DNA of 64,000 nt from Amaranthus tricolor (lineage: Eukaryota; Streptophyta; Magnoliopsida; Caryophyllales; Amaranthaceae), in NCBI RefSeq assembly GCF_026212465.1, contig NC_080053.1:1232038-1296037 (forward strand), written 5' to 3'. The translations under genes were made by a program, and so were the position numbers. The notes beneath the pieces are model-generated. The model was not told where the DNA came from and ran no database searches. It saw nothing but the letters and a program-made list of their open reading frames with translations. How positions within the stretch are numbered: position 1 is the first letter of the stretch; every line of letters begins with the position of its first letter. Positions 31,842 to 46,788 of this stretch are shown here, piece after piece.

Positions 31842-33968
31842 TTAGAATGAACAAGGATAATTGATCATTGAAGAATGAACGATGAAGAATGAACAAGGAT
31901 CAATGATCAATAATGAATGAACGATGAAGAATGAACAAGGATCAATGATTAATGAACAATGAACGATGAAGAATGAACAAGGATCAATGAGCATTGAAGA
32001 ATGAACGATGAAGAATGAACAAGGATCAATGATCAATGAACAATGAACGATGAAGAATGAAACAGGATCAATGAGCATTGTAGAATGAACGATGAAGAAT
32101 GTACAAGGATCAATGATGAATAATGAATGAACGATGAAGAATGAACAAGGTTCAATGATCATTGAAGAATGAACGATGAAGAATGAATATGGTTCAATGA
32201 TCATTAAAGAATGAACGATGAAGAATGAACAAGGATCAATGATCATTGAAGAATGAACGATGAAGAATGAACAAGGATCAATGATCAATGAACAATGAAT
32301 GATGAAGAATCAACCAGGATCAATGAGCATTGAAGAATGAACGATTTAGAATGAACAAGGATCAATGATCAATGAAGATGGAACGATGAAGAATGAACAA
32401 GGATCAATGATCATTGAAGAATGAACGATGAAGAATAAATATGGATCAATGATCATTAAAGAATGAACGATGAAGAATGAACAAGGATCAATGATCATTG
32501 AAGAATGAACGATGAAGAATGAACAAGGATCAATGATTAATGAACAATGAACGATGAAGAATGAACAAGGATCAATGAGAATTGAAGAATGAATGATGAA
32601 TAATGAACAAGGATCAATGATCAATGAACAATGAAGGATGAAGAATGAACGAGGATCAATGAGCATTGTAGAATGAACGATGATGAATGTACAAGGATCA
32701 ATGATGAATAATGAATGAACGATGAAGAATGAACAAGGATCAATGATCATTGAAGAATGAACGATGAAGAATGAATATGGATCAATGATCATTAAAGAAT
32801 GAACGATGAAGAATGAGCAAGGATCAATGATCATTGAAGAATGAACGATGAAGTATGATCAATGAACAATGAACGATGAAGAATGAACCAGGATCAATGA
32901 GCAATGAAGAATGAACGATTTAGAATGAACAAGGATCAATGATCATTGAAGATGGAACGATAAAGAATGAACAAGGATCAATAATCATTGAAGAATGAAC
33001 GATGGAGAATGAATATGGATCAATGATCATTAAAGAATGAACGATGAAGAATGAACAAGGATCAATGATCATTGAAGAATGAACGATGAAGAATGAACAA
33101 GGATCAATGATCAATGAACAATGAACGATGAAGAATGAACCAGGATCAATGAGCATTGAAGAATGAACGATTTAGAATGAACAAGGATCAATGATCATTG
33201 AAGATGGAACGATGAAGAATGAACAAGGATCAATGATTAATGAACAATGAACGATGAAGAATGAACAAGGATCAATGAGCATTGAAGAATGAATGATGAA
33301 GAATGAACAAGGATCAATGATCAATAAACAATGAACGATGAAGAATGAACGAGGATCAATGAGCATTGTAGAATGAACGATGAAGAATGTACAAGGATCA
33401 ATGATGAATAATGAATGAACGATGAAGAATGAACAAGGATCAATGATCATTGAAGAATGAACGATGAAGAATGAACAAGGATTAATGATCATTGAAGAAT
33501 GAACGATGAAGAATGAACAAGGATCAATGATCAATGAACAATGAACGATGAAGAATGAAGCAGGATCAACGAGCATTGAAGAATGAACGATTTAGAATGA
33601 ACAAGGATCAATGATCATTCAAGATGGAACGATGAAGAATGAACAAGGATCAATGATCATTGAAGAATGAACGATGAGAAATGAATATGGATCAATGATC
33701 ATTAAAGAATGAACGATGAAGAATGAACAAGGATCAATGATCATTGAAGAATGAACGATGAAGAATGAACCAGGATCAATGAGCATTGAAGAATGAACGA
33801 TTTAGAATGAACAAGGATCAATGATCATTGAAGATGGAACGATGAAGAATGAATAGGATCAATGAGCATTGAAGAATGAATGATGAAGAATGAACAAGGA
33901 TCAATGATCAATGAACAATGAACGATGAAGAATGAACCAGGATCAATGAGCAATGAAGAATGAACGAT

Positions 33969-35423
33969 TTAGAATGAACAAGGATCAATGATCATTGAAG
34001 ATGGAACGATGAAGAATGAACAAGGATCAATGATCATTGAAGAATGAACGATGAAGAATAAATATGGATCAATGATCATTAAAGAATGAACGATGAAGAA
34101 TGAACAAGGATCAATGATCATTGAAGAATGAACGATGAAGAATGAACAAGGATCAATGATCAATGAACAATGAACGATGAAGAATGAACCAGGATCAATG
34201 AGCATTGAAGAATGAACGATTTAGAATGAACAAGGATCAAAGATCATTGAAGATGGAACGATGAAGAATGAACAAGGATCAATGATCATTAAAGAATGAA
34301 CGATTTAGAATGAACAAGGATAATTGATCATTGAAGAATGAACGATGAAGAATGAACAAGGATCAATGATCAATAATGAATGAACGATGAAGAATGAACA
34401 AGGATCAATGATTAATGAACAATGAACGATGAAGAATGAACAAGGATCAATGAGCATTGAAGAATGAACGATGAAGAATGAACAAGGATCAATGATCATT
34501 GAAGAATGAACGATGAAGAATGAGCAAGGATCAATGATCATTGAAGAATGAACGATGAAGAATGAACAAGGATCAATGATCAATGAACAATGAACGATGA
34601 AGAATGAACCAGGATCAATGAGCAATGAAGAATGAACGATTTAGAATGAACAAGGATCAATGATCATTGAAGATGGAACGATGAAGAATGAACAAGGATC
34701 AATGATCATTGAAGAATGAACGATGAAGAATAAATATGGATCAATGATCATTAAAGAATGAACGATGAAGAATGAACAAGGATCAATGATCATTGAAGAA
34801 TGAACGATGAAGAATGAACAAGGATCAATGATCAATGAACAATGAACGATGAAGAATGAACCAGGATCAATGAGCATTGAAGAATGAACGATTTAGAATG
34901 AACAAGGATCAATGATCATTGAAGATGGAACGATGAAGAATGAACAAGGATCAATGATCATTAAAGAATGAACGATTTAGAATGAACAAGGATAATTGAT
35001 CATTGAAGAATGAACGATGAAGAATGAACAAGGATCAATGATCAATAATGAATGAACGATGAAGAATGAACAAGGATCAATGATTAATGAACAATGAACG
35101 ATGAAGAATGAACAAGGATCAATGAGCATTGAAGAATGAACGATGAAGAATGAACAAGGATCAATGATCAATGAACAATGAACGATGAAGAATGAAACAG
35201 GATCAATGAGCATTGTAGAATGAACGATGAAGAATGTACAAGGATCAATGATGAATAATGAATGAACGATGAAGAATGAACAAGGTTCAATGATCATTGA
35301 AGAATGAACGATGAAGAATGAATATGGTTCAATGATCATTAAAGAATGAACGATGAAGAATGAACAAGGATCAATGATCATTGAAGAATGAACGATGAAG
35401 AATGAACAAGGATCAATGATCAA
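33969..35423. repeat. Duplicated satellite block, partner of 28,483-29,937
   Basis: Second copy of the 5,486-bp-shifted duplication. It carries the same variant-monomer order as its partner, with occasional single-base differences such as AAGATC in place of ATGATC at about 34,240. Confidence 0.75.
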
Positions 35424-35480
35424 TGAACAATGAATGATGAAGAATCAACCAGGATCAATGAGCATTGAAGAATGAACGAT

Positions 35481-38222
35481 TTAGAATGAACAAGGATCAA
35501 TGATCAATGAAGATGGAACGATGAAGAATGAACAAGGATCAATGATCATTGAAGAATGAACGATGAAGAATAAATATGGATCAATGATCATTAAAGAATG
35601 AACGATGAAGAATGAACAAGGATCAATGATCATTGAAGAATGAACGATGAAGAATGAACAAGGATCAATGATTAATGAACAATGAACGATGAAGAATGAA
35701 CAAGGATCAATGAGCATTGAAGAATGAATGATGAATAATGAACAAGGATCAATGATCAATGAACAATGAAGGATGAAGAATGAACGAGGATCAATGAGCA
35801 TTGTAGAATGAACGATGATGAATGTACAAGGATCAATGATGAATAATGAATGAACGATGAAGAATGAACAAGGATCAATGATCATTGAAGAATGAACGAT
35901 GAAGAATGAATATGGATCAATGATCATTAAAGAATGAACGATGAAGAATGAGCAAGGATCAATGATCATTGAAGAATGAACGATGAAGTATGATCAATGA
36001 ACAATGAACGATGAAGAATGAACCAGGATCAATGAGCAATGAAGAATGAACGATTTAGAATGAACAAGGATCAATGATCATTGAAGATGGAACGATGAAG
36101 AATGAACAAGGATCAATAATCATTGAAGAATGAACGATGGAGAATGAATATGGATCAATGATCATTAAAGAATGAACGATGAAGAATGAACAAGGATCAA
36201 TGATCATTGAAGAATGAACGATGAAGAATGAACAAGGATCAATGATCAATGAACAATGAACGATGAAGAATGAACCAGGATCAATGAGCATTGAAGAATG
36301 AACGATTTAGAATGAACAAGGATCAATGATCATTGAAGATGGAACGATGAAGAATGAACAAGGATCAATGATTAATGAACAATGAACGATGAAGAATGAA
36401 CAAGGATCAATGAGCATTGAAGAATGAATGATGAAGAATGAACAAGGATCAATGATCAATAAACAATGAACGATGAAGAATGAACGAGGATCAATGAGCA
36501 TTGTAGAATGAACGATGAAGAATGTACAAGGATCAATGATGAATAATGAATGAACAATGAAGAATGAACAAGGATCAATGATCATTGAAGAATGAACGAT
36601 GAAGAATGAATATGGATCAATGATCATTAAAGAATGAACGATGAAGAATGAACAAGGATCAATGATCATTGAAGAATGAACGATGAAGAATGAACAAGGA
36701 TCAATGATCAATGAACAATGAACGATGAAGAATGAACCAGGATCAATGAGCATTGAAGAATGAACGATTTAGAATGAACAAGGATCAATGATCATTGAAG
36801 ATGGAACGATGAAGAATGAACAAGGATCAATGATTAATGAACAATGAACGATGAAGAATGAACAAGGATCAATGAGCATTGAAGAATGAATGATGAAGAA
36901 TGAACAAGGATCAATGATCAATAAACAATGAACGATGAAGAATGAACGAGGATCAATGAGCATTGTAGAATGAACGATGAAGAATGTACAAGGATCAATG
37001 ATGAATAATGAATGAACGATGAAGAATGAACAAGGATCAATGATCATTGAAGAATGAACGATGAAGAATGAACAAGGATTAATGATCATTGAAGAATGAA
37101 CGATGAAGAATGAACAAGGATCAATGATCAATGAACAATGAACGATGAAGAATGAACCAGGATCAACGAGCATTGAAGAATGAACGATTTAGAATGAACA
37201 AGGATCAATGATCATTCAAGATGGAACGATGAAGAATGAACAAGGATCAATGATCATTGAAGAATGAACGATGAGAAATGAATATGGATCAATGATCATT
37301 AAAGAATGAACGATGAAGAATGAACAAGGATCAATGATCATTGAAGAATGAACGATGAAGAATGAACCAGGATCAATGAGCATTGAAGAATGAACGATTT
37401 AGAATGAACAAGGATCAATGATCATTGAAGATGGAACGATGAAGAATGAATAGGATCAATGAGCATTGAAGAATGAATGATGAAGAATGAACAAGGATCA
37501 ATGATCAATGAACAATGAACGATGAAGAATGAACCAGGATCAATGAGCAATGAAGAATGAACGATTTAGAATGAACAAGGATCAATGATCATTGAAGATG
37601 GAACGATGAAGAATGAACAAGGATCAATGATCATTGAAGAATGAACGATGAAGAATAAATATGGATCAATGATCATTAAAGAATGAACGATGAAGAATGA
37701 ACAAGGATCAATGATCATTGAAGAATGAACGATGAAGAATGAACAAGGATCAATGATCAATGAACAATGAACGATGAAGAATGAACCAGGATCAATGAGC
37801 ATTGAAGAATGAACGATTTAGAATGAACAAGGATCAATGATCATTGAAGATGGAACGATGAAGAATGAACAAGGATCAATGATCATTAAAGAATGAACGA
37901 TTTAGAATGAACAAGGATAATTGATCATTGAAGAATGAACGATGAAGAATGAACAAGGATCAATGATCAATAATGAATGAACGATGAAGAATGAACAAGG
38001 ATCAATGATTAATGAACAATGAACGATGAAGAATGAACAAGGATCAATGAGCATTGAAGAATGAACGATGAAGAATGAACAAGGATCAATGATCATTGAA
38101 GAATGAACGATGAAGAATGAGCAAGGATCAATGATCATTGAAGAATGAACGATGAAGAATGAACAAGGATCAATGATCAAAGAACAATGAACGATGAAGA
38201 ATGAACCAGGATCAATGAGCAA
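35481..38222. repeat. Duplicated satellite block, partner of 22,605-25,346
   Basis: Second copy of the 12,876-bp-shifted duplication. Part of it (from 36,055) also matches 29,995-31,841 at 6,060 bp, so this stretch belongs to at least three related copies in the array. Confidence 0.75.
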
Positions 38223-39650
38223 TGAAGAATGAACGATTTAGAATGAACAAGGATCAATGATCAATGAAGATGGAACGATGAAGAATGAACAAGGATCAAT
38301 GATCATTGAAGAATGAACGATGAAGAATAAATATGGATCAATGATCATTAAAGAATGAACGATGAAGAATGAACAAGGATCAATGATCATTGAAGAATGA
38401 ACGATGAAGAATGAACAAGGATCAATGATTAATGAACAATGAACGATGAAGAATGAACAAGGATCAATGAGCATTGAAGAATGAATGATGAATAATGAAC
38501 AAGGATCAATGATCAATGAACAATGAAGGATGAAGAATGAACGAGGATCAATGAGCATTGTAGAATGAACGATGATGAATGTACAAGGATCAATGATGAA
38601 TAATGAATGAACGATGAAGAATGAACAAGGATCAATGATCATTGAAGAATGAACGATGAAGAATGAATATGGATCAATGATCATTAAAGAATGAACGATG
38701 AAGAATGAGCAAGGATCAATGATCATTGAAGAATGAACGATGAAGTATGATCAATGAACAATGAACGATGAAGAATGAACCAGGATCAATGAGCAATGAA
38801 GAATGAACGATTTAGAATGAACAAGGATCAATGATCATTGAAGATGGAACGATGAAGAATGAACAAGGATCAATAATCATTGAAGAATGAACGATGGAGA
38901 ATGAATATGGATCAATGATCATTAAAGAATGAACGATGAAGAATGAACAAGGATCAATGATCATTGAAGAATGAAAGATGAAGAATGAACAAGGATCAAT
39001 GATCAATGAACAATGAACGATGAAGAATGAACCAGGATCAATGAGCATTGAAGAATGAACGATTTAGAATGAACAAGGATCAATGATCATTGAAGATGGA
39101 ACGATGAAGAATGAACAAGGATCAATGATTAATGAACAATGAACGATGAAGAATGAACAAGGATCAATGAGCATTGAAGAATGAATGATGAAGAATGAAC
39201 AAGGATCAATGATCAATAAACAATGAACGATGAAGAATGAACGAGGATCAATGAGCATTGTAGAATGAACGATGAAGAATGTACAAGGATCAATGATGAA
39301 TAATGAATGAACGATGAAGAATGAACAAGGATCAATGATCATTGAAGAATGAACGATGAAGAATGAACAAGGATTAATGATCATTGAAGAATGAACGATG
39401 AAGAATGAACAAGGATCAATGATCAATGAACAATGAACGATGAAGAATGAACCAGGATCAACGAGCATTGAAGAATGAACGATTTAGAATGAACAAGGAT
39501 CAATGATCATTGAAGATGGAACGATGAAGAATGAATAGGATCAATGAGCATTGAAGAATGAATGATGAAGAATGAACAAGGATCAATGATCAATGAACAA
39601 TGAACGATGAAGAATGAACCAGGATCAATGAGCAATGAAGAATGAACGAT

Positions 39651-41246
39651 TTAGAATGAACAAGGATCAATGATCATTGAAGATGGAACGATGAAGAATG
39701 AACAAGGATCAATGATCATTGAAGAATGAACGATGAAGAATAAATATGGATCAATGATCATTAAAGAATGAACGATGAAGAATGAACAAGGATCAATGAT
39801 CATTGAAGAATGAACGATGAAGAATGAACAAGGATCAATGATCAATGAACAATGAACGATGAAGAATGAACCAGGATCAATGAGCATTGAAGAATGAACG
39901 ATTTAGAATGAACAAGGATCAATGATCATTGAAGATGGAACGATGAAGAATGAACAAGGATCAATGATCATTAAAGAATGAACGATTTAGAATGAACAAG
40001 GATAATTGATCATTGAAGAATGAACGATGAAGAATGAACAAGGATCAATGATCAATAATGAATGAACGATGAAGAATGAACAAGGATCAATGATTAATGA
40101 ACAATGAACGATGAAGAATGAACAAGGATCAATGAGCATTGAAGAATGAACGATGAAGAATGAACAAGGATCAATGATCATTGAAGAATGAACGATGAAG
40201 AATGAGCAAGGATCAATGATCATTGAAGAATGAACGATGAAGAATGAACAAGGATCAATGATCAATGAACAATGAACGATGAAGAATGAACCAGGATCAA
40301 TGAGCAATGAAGAATGAACGATTTAGAATGAACAAGGATCAATGATCATTGAAGATGGAACGATGAAGAATGAACAAGGATCAATGATCATTGAAGAATG
40401 AACGATGAAGAATAAATATGGATCAATGATCATTAAAGAATGAACGATGAAGAATGAACAAGGATCAATGATCATTGAAGAATGAACGATGAAGAATGAA
40501 CAAGGATCAATGATCAATGAACAATGAACGATGAAGAATGAACCAGGATCAATGAGCATTGAAGAATGAACGATTTAGAATGAACAAGGATCAATGATCA
40601 TTGAAGATGGAACGATGAAGAATGAACAAGGATCAATGATCATTAAAGAATGAACGATTTAGAATGAACAAGGATAATTGATCATTGAAGAATGAACGAT
40701 GAAGAATGAACAAGGATCAATGATCAATAATGAATGAACGATGAAGAATGAACAAGGATCAATGATTAATGAACAATGAACGATGAAGAATGAACAAGGA
40801 TCAATGAGCATTGAAGAATGAACGATGAAGAATGAACAAGGATCAATGATCATTGAAGAATGAACGATGAAGAATGAGCAAGGATCAATGATCATTGAAG
40901 AATGAACGATGAAGAATGAACAAGGATCAATGATCAATGAACAATGAACGATGAAGAATGAACCAGGATCAATGAGCAATGAAGAATGAACGATTTAGAA
41001 TGAACAAGGATCAATGATCATTGAAGATGGAACGATGAAGAATGAACAAGGATCAATGATCATTGAAGAATGAACGATGAAGAATAAATATGGATCAATG
41101 ATCATTAAAGAATGAACGATGAAGAATGAACAAGGATCAATGATCATTGAAGAATGAACGATGAAGAATGAACAAGGATCAATGATCAATGAACAATGAA
41201 CGATGAAGAATGAACCAGGATCAATGAGCATTGAAGAATGAACGAT
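39651..41246. repeat. Tandem 672-bp higher-order repeat
   Basis: Variant landmarks at 39,651 and 39,987 recur at 40,323 and 40,659, and again at 40,995, with an exact 672-bp period. That is 16 monomers, or 96 heptamers. This period is different from the 6.3-kb organisation at the left of the window. Confidence 0.8.
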
Positions 41247-44200
41247 TTAGAATGAACAAGGATCAATGATCATTGAAGATGGAACGATGAAGAATGAACA
41301 AGGATCAATGATTAATGAACAATGAACGATGAAGAATGAACAAGGATCAATGAGCATTGAAGAATGAATGATGAAGAATGAACAAGGATCAATGATCAAT
41401 AAACAATGAACGATGAAGAATGAACGAGGATCAATGAGCATTGTAGAATGAACGATGAAGAATGTACAAGGATCAATGATGAATAATGAATGAACGATGA
41501 AGAATGAACAAGGATCAATGATCATTGAAGAATGAACGATGAAGAATGAACAAGGATTAATGATCATTGAAGAATGAACGATGAAGAATGAACAAGGATC
41601 AATGATCAATGAACAATGAACGATGAAGAATGAACCAGGATCAACGAGCATTGAAGAATGAACGATTTAGAATGAACAAGGATCAATGATCATTCAAGAT
41701 GGAACGATGAAGAATGAACAAGGATCAATGATCATTGAAGAATGAACGATGAGAAATGAATATGGATCAATGATCATTAAAGAATGAACGATGAAGAATG
41801 AACAAGGATCAATGATCATTGAAGAATGAACGATGAAGAATGAACCAGGATCAATGAGCATTGAAGAATGAACGATTTAGAATGAACAAGGATCAATGAT
41901 CATTGAAGATGGAACGATGAAGAATGAATAGGATCAATGAGCATTGAAGAATGAATGATGAAGAATGAACAAGGATCAATGATCAATGAACAATGAACGA
42001 TGAAGAATGAACCAGGATCAATGAGCAATGAAGAATGAACGATTTAGAATGAACAAGGATCAATGATCATTGAAGATGGAACGATGAAGAATGAACAAGG
42101 ATCAATGATCATTGAAGAATGAACGATGAAGAATAAATATGGATCAATGATCATTAAAGAATGAACGATGAAGAATGAACAAGGATCAATGATCATTGAA
42201 GAATGAACGATGAAGAATGAACAAGGATCAATGATCAATGAACAATGAACGATGAAGAATGAACCAGGATCAATGAGCATTGAAGAATGAACGATTTAGA
42301 ATGAACAAGGATCAATGATCATTGAAGATGGAACGATGAAGAATGAACAAGGATCAATGATCATTAAAGAATGAACGATTTAGAATGAACAAGGATAATT
42401 GATCATTGAAGAATGAACGATGAAGAATGAACAAGGATCAATGATCAATAATGAATGAACGATGAAGAATGAACAAGGATCAATGATTAATGAACAATGA
42501 ACGATGAAGAATGAACAAGGATCAATGAGCATTGAAGAATGAACGATGAAGAATGAACAAGGATCAATGATCATTGAAGAATGAACGATGAAGAATGAGC
42601 AAGGATCAATGATCATTGAAGAATGAACGATGAAGAATGAACAAGGATCAATGATCAATGAACAATGAACGATGAAGAATGAACCAGGATCAATGAGCAT
42701 TGAAGAATGAACGATTTAGAATGAACAAGGATCAATGATCATTGAAGATGGAACGATGAAGAATGAACAAGGATCAATGATCATTAAAGAATGAACGATT
42801 TAGAATGAACAAGGATAATTGATCATTGAAGAATGAACGATGAAGAATGAACAAGGATCAATGATCAATAATGAATGAACGATGAAGAATGAACAAGGAT
42901 CAATGATTAATGAACAATGAACGATGAAGAATGAACAAGGATCAATGAGCATTGAAGAATGAACGATGAAGAATGAACAAGGATCAATGATCATTGAAGA
43001 ATGAACGATGAAGAATGAGCAAGGATCAATGATCATTGAAGAATGAACGATGAAGAATGAACAAGGATCAATGATCAATGAACAATGAACGATGAAGAAT
43101 GAACCAGGATCAATGAGCAATGAAGAATGAACGATTTAGAATGAACAAGGATCAATGATCATTGAAGATGGAACGATGAAGAATGAACAAGGATCAATGA
43201 TCATTGAAGAATGAACGATGAAGAATAAATATGGATCAATGATCATTAAAGAATGAACGATGAAGAATGAACAAGGATCAATGATCATTGAAGAATGAAC
43301 GATGAAGAATGAACAAGGATCAATGATCAATGAACAATGAACGATGAAGAATGAACCAGGATCAATGAGCAATGAAGAATGAACGATTTAGAATGAACAA
43401 GGATCAATGATCATTGAAGATGGAACGATGAAGAATGAACAAGGATCAATGATCATTGAAGAATGAACGATGAAGAATAAATATGGATCAATGATCATTA
43501 AAGAATGAACGATGAAGAATGAACAAGGATCAATGATCATTGAAGAATGAACGATGAAGAATGAACAAGGATCAATGATCAATGAACAATGAACGATGAA
43601 GAATGAACCAGGATCAATGAGCATTGAAGAATGAACGATTTAGAATGAACAAGGATCAATGATCGTTGAAGATGGAACGATGAAGAATGAACAAGGATCA
43701 ATGATCATTAAAGAATGAACGATTTAGAATGAACAAGGATAATTGATCATTGAAGAATGAACGATGAAGAATGAACAAGGATCAATGATCAATAATGAAT
43801 GAACGATGAAGAATGAACAAGGATCAATGATTAATGAACAATGAACGATGAAGAATGAACAAGGATCAATGAGCATTGAAGAATGAACGATGAAGAATGA
43901 ACAAGGATCAATGATCATTGAAGAATGAACGATGAAGAATGAGCAAGGATCAATGATCATTGAAGAATGAACGATGAAGAATGAACAAGGATCAATGATC
44001 AATGAACAATGAACGATGAAGAATGAACCAGGATCAATGAGCAATGAAGAATGAACGATTTAGAATGAACAAGGATCAATGATCATTGAAGATGGAACGA
44101 TGAAGAATGAACAAGGATCAATGATCATCGAAGAATGAACGATGAAGAATAAATATGGATCAATGATCATTAAAGAATGAACGATGAAGAATGAACAAGG

Positions 44201-45765
44201 ATCAATGATCATTGAAGAATGAACGATGAAGAATGAACAAGGATCAATGATCAATGAACAATGAACGATGAAGAATGAACCAGGATCAATGAGCATTGAA
44301 GAATGAACGATTTAGAATGAACAAGGATCAATGATCATTGAAGATGGAACGATGAAGAATGAACAAGGATCAATGATTAATGAACAATGAACGATGAAGA
44401 ATGAACAAGGATCAATGAGCATTGAAGAATGAATGATGAAGAATGAACAAGGATCAATGATCAATAAACAATGAACGATGAAGAATGAACGAGGATCAAT
44501 GAGCATTGTAGAATGAACGATGAAGAATGTACAAGGATCAATGATGAATAATGAATGAACGATGAAGAATGAACAAGGATCAATGATCATTGAAGAATGA
44601 ACGATGAAGAATGAACAAGGATTAATGATCATTGAAGAATGAACGATGAAGAATGAACAAGGATCAATGATCAATGAACAATGAACGATGAAGAATGAAC
44701 CAGGATCAACGAGCATTGAAGAATGAACGATTTAGAATGAACAAGGATCAATGATCATTCAAGATGGAACGATGAAGAATGAACAAGGATCAATGATCAT
44801 TGAAGAATGAACGATGAGAAATGAATATGGATCAATGATCATTAAAGAATGAACGATGAAGAATGAACAAGGATCAATGATCATTGAAGAATGAACGATG
44901 AAGAATGAACCAGGATCAATGAGCATTGAAGAATGAACGATTTAGAATGAACAAGGATCAATGATCATTGAAGATGGAACGATGAAGAATGAATAGGATC
45001 AATGAGCATTGAAGAATGAATGATGAAGAATGAACAAGGATCAATGATCAATGAACAATGAACGATGAAGAATGAACCAGGATCAATGAGCAATGAAGAA
45101 TGAACGATTTAGAATGAACAAGGATCAATGATCATTGAAGATGGAACGATGAAGAATGAACAAGGATCAATGATCATTGAAGAATGAACGATGAAGAATA
45201 AATATGGATCAATGATCATTAAAGAATGAACGATGAAGAATGAACAAGGATCAATAATCATTGAAGAATGAACGATGAAGAATGAACAAGGATCAATGAT
45301 CAATGAACAATGAACGATGAAGAATGAACCAGGATCAATGAGCATTGAAGAATGAACGATTTAGAATGAACAAGGATCAATGATCATTGAAGATGGAACG
45401 ATGAAGAATGAACAAGGATCAATGATCATTAAAGAATGAACGATTTAGAATGAACAAGGATAATTGATCATTGAAGAATGAACGATGAAGAATGAACAAG
45501 GATCAATGATCAATAATGAATGAACGATGAAGAATGAACAAGGATCAATGATTAATGAACAATGAACGATGAAGAATGAACAAGGATCAATGAGCATTGA
45601 AGAATGAACGATGAAGAATGAACAAGGATCAATGATCATTGAAGAATGAACGATGAAGAATGAGCAAGGATCAATGATCATTGAAGAATGAACGATGAAG
45701 AATGAACAAGGATCAATGATCAATGAACAATGAACGATGAAGAATGAACCTGGATCAATGAGCAA
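41247..45765. repeat. Tandem 3,065-bp higher-order repeat, about 1.5 copies
   Basis: Landmarks at 41,247, 42,044 and 42,380 recur at 44,312, 45,109 and 45,445, a constant 3,065 bp. Inside the first copy there are shorter duplications: a 420-bp step (42,380 to 42,800) and a 252-bp step (43,136 to 43,388). Both are whole numbers of 42-bp monomers. Confidence 0.75.
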
Positions 45766-46788
45766 TGAAGAATGAACGATTTAGAATGAACAAGGATCAA
45801 TGATCATTGAAGATGGAACGATGAAGAATGAACAAGGATCAATGATCATTGAAGAATGAACGATGAAGAATAAATATGGATCAATGATCATTAAAGAATG
45901 AACGATGAAGAATGAACAAGGATCAATGATCATTGAAGAATGAACGATGAAGAATGAACAAGGATCAATGATCAATGAACAATGAACGATGAAGAATGAA
46001 CCAGGATCAATGAGCATTGAAGAATGAACGATTTAGAATGAACAAGGATCAATGATCATTGAAGATGGAACGATGAAGAATGAACAAGGATCAATGATCA
46101 TTAAAGAATGAACGATTTAGAATGAACAAGGATAATTGATCATTGAAGAATGAACGATGAAGAATGAACAAGGATCAATGATCAATAATGAATGAACGAT
46201 GAAGAATGAACAAGGATCAATGATTAATGAACAATGAACGATGAAGAATGAACAAGGATCAATGAGCATTGAAGAATGAACGATGAAGAATGAACAAGGA
46301 TCAATGATCATTGAAGAATGAACGATGAAGAATGAGCAAGGATCAATGATCATTGAAGAATGAACGATGAAGAATGAACAAGGATCAATGATCAATGAAC
46401 AATGAACGATGAAGAATGAACCAGGATCAATGAGCAATGAAGAATGAACGATTTAGAATGAACAAGGATCAATGATCATTGAAGATGGAACGATGAAGAA
46501 TGAACAAGGATCAATGATCATTGAAGAATGAACGATGAAGAATAAATATGGATCAATGATCATTAAAGAATGAACGATGAAGAATGAACAAGGATCAATG
46601 ATCATTGAAGAATGAACGATGAAGAATGAACAAGGATCAATGATCAATGAACAATGAACGATGAAGAATGAACCAGGATCAATGAGCATTGAAGAATGAA
46701 CGATTTAGAATGAACAAGGATCAATGATCATTGAAGATGGAACGATGAAGAATGAACAAGGATCAATGATCATTAAAGAATGAACGAT
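45109..46788. repeat. Tandem 672-bp higher-order repeat, second cluster
   Basis: Landmarks at 45,109, 45,781 and 46,453, and at 45,445 and 46,117, show the same 672-bp period as the cluster at 39,651. It then passes at about 46,789 into a variant order also found at 22,101, 29,491, 31,842 and 34,977. Confidence 0.75.
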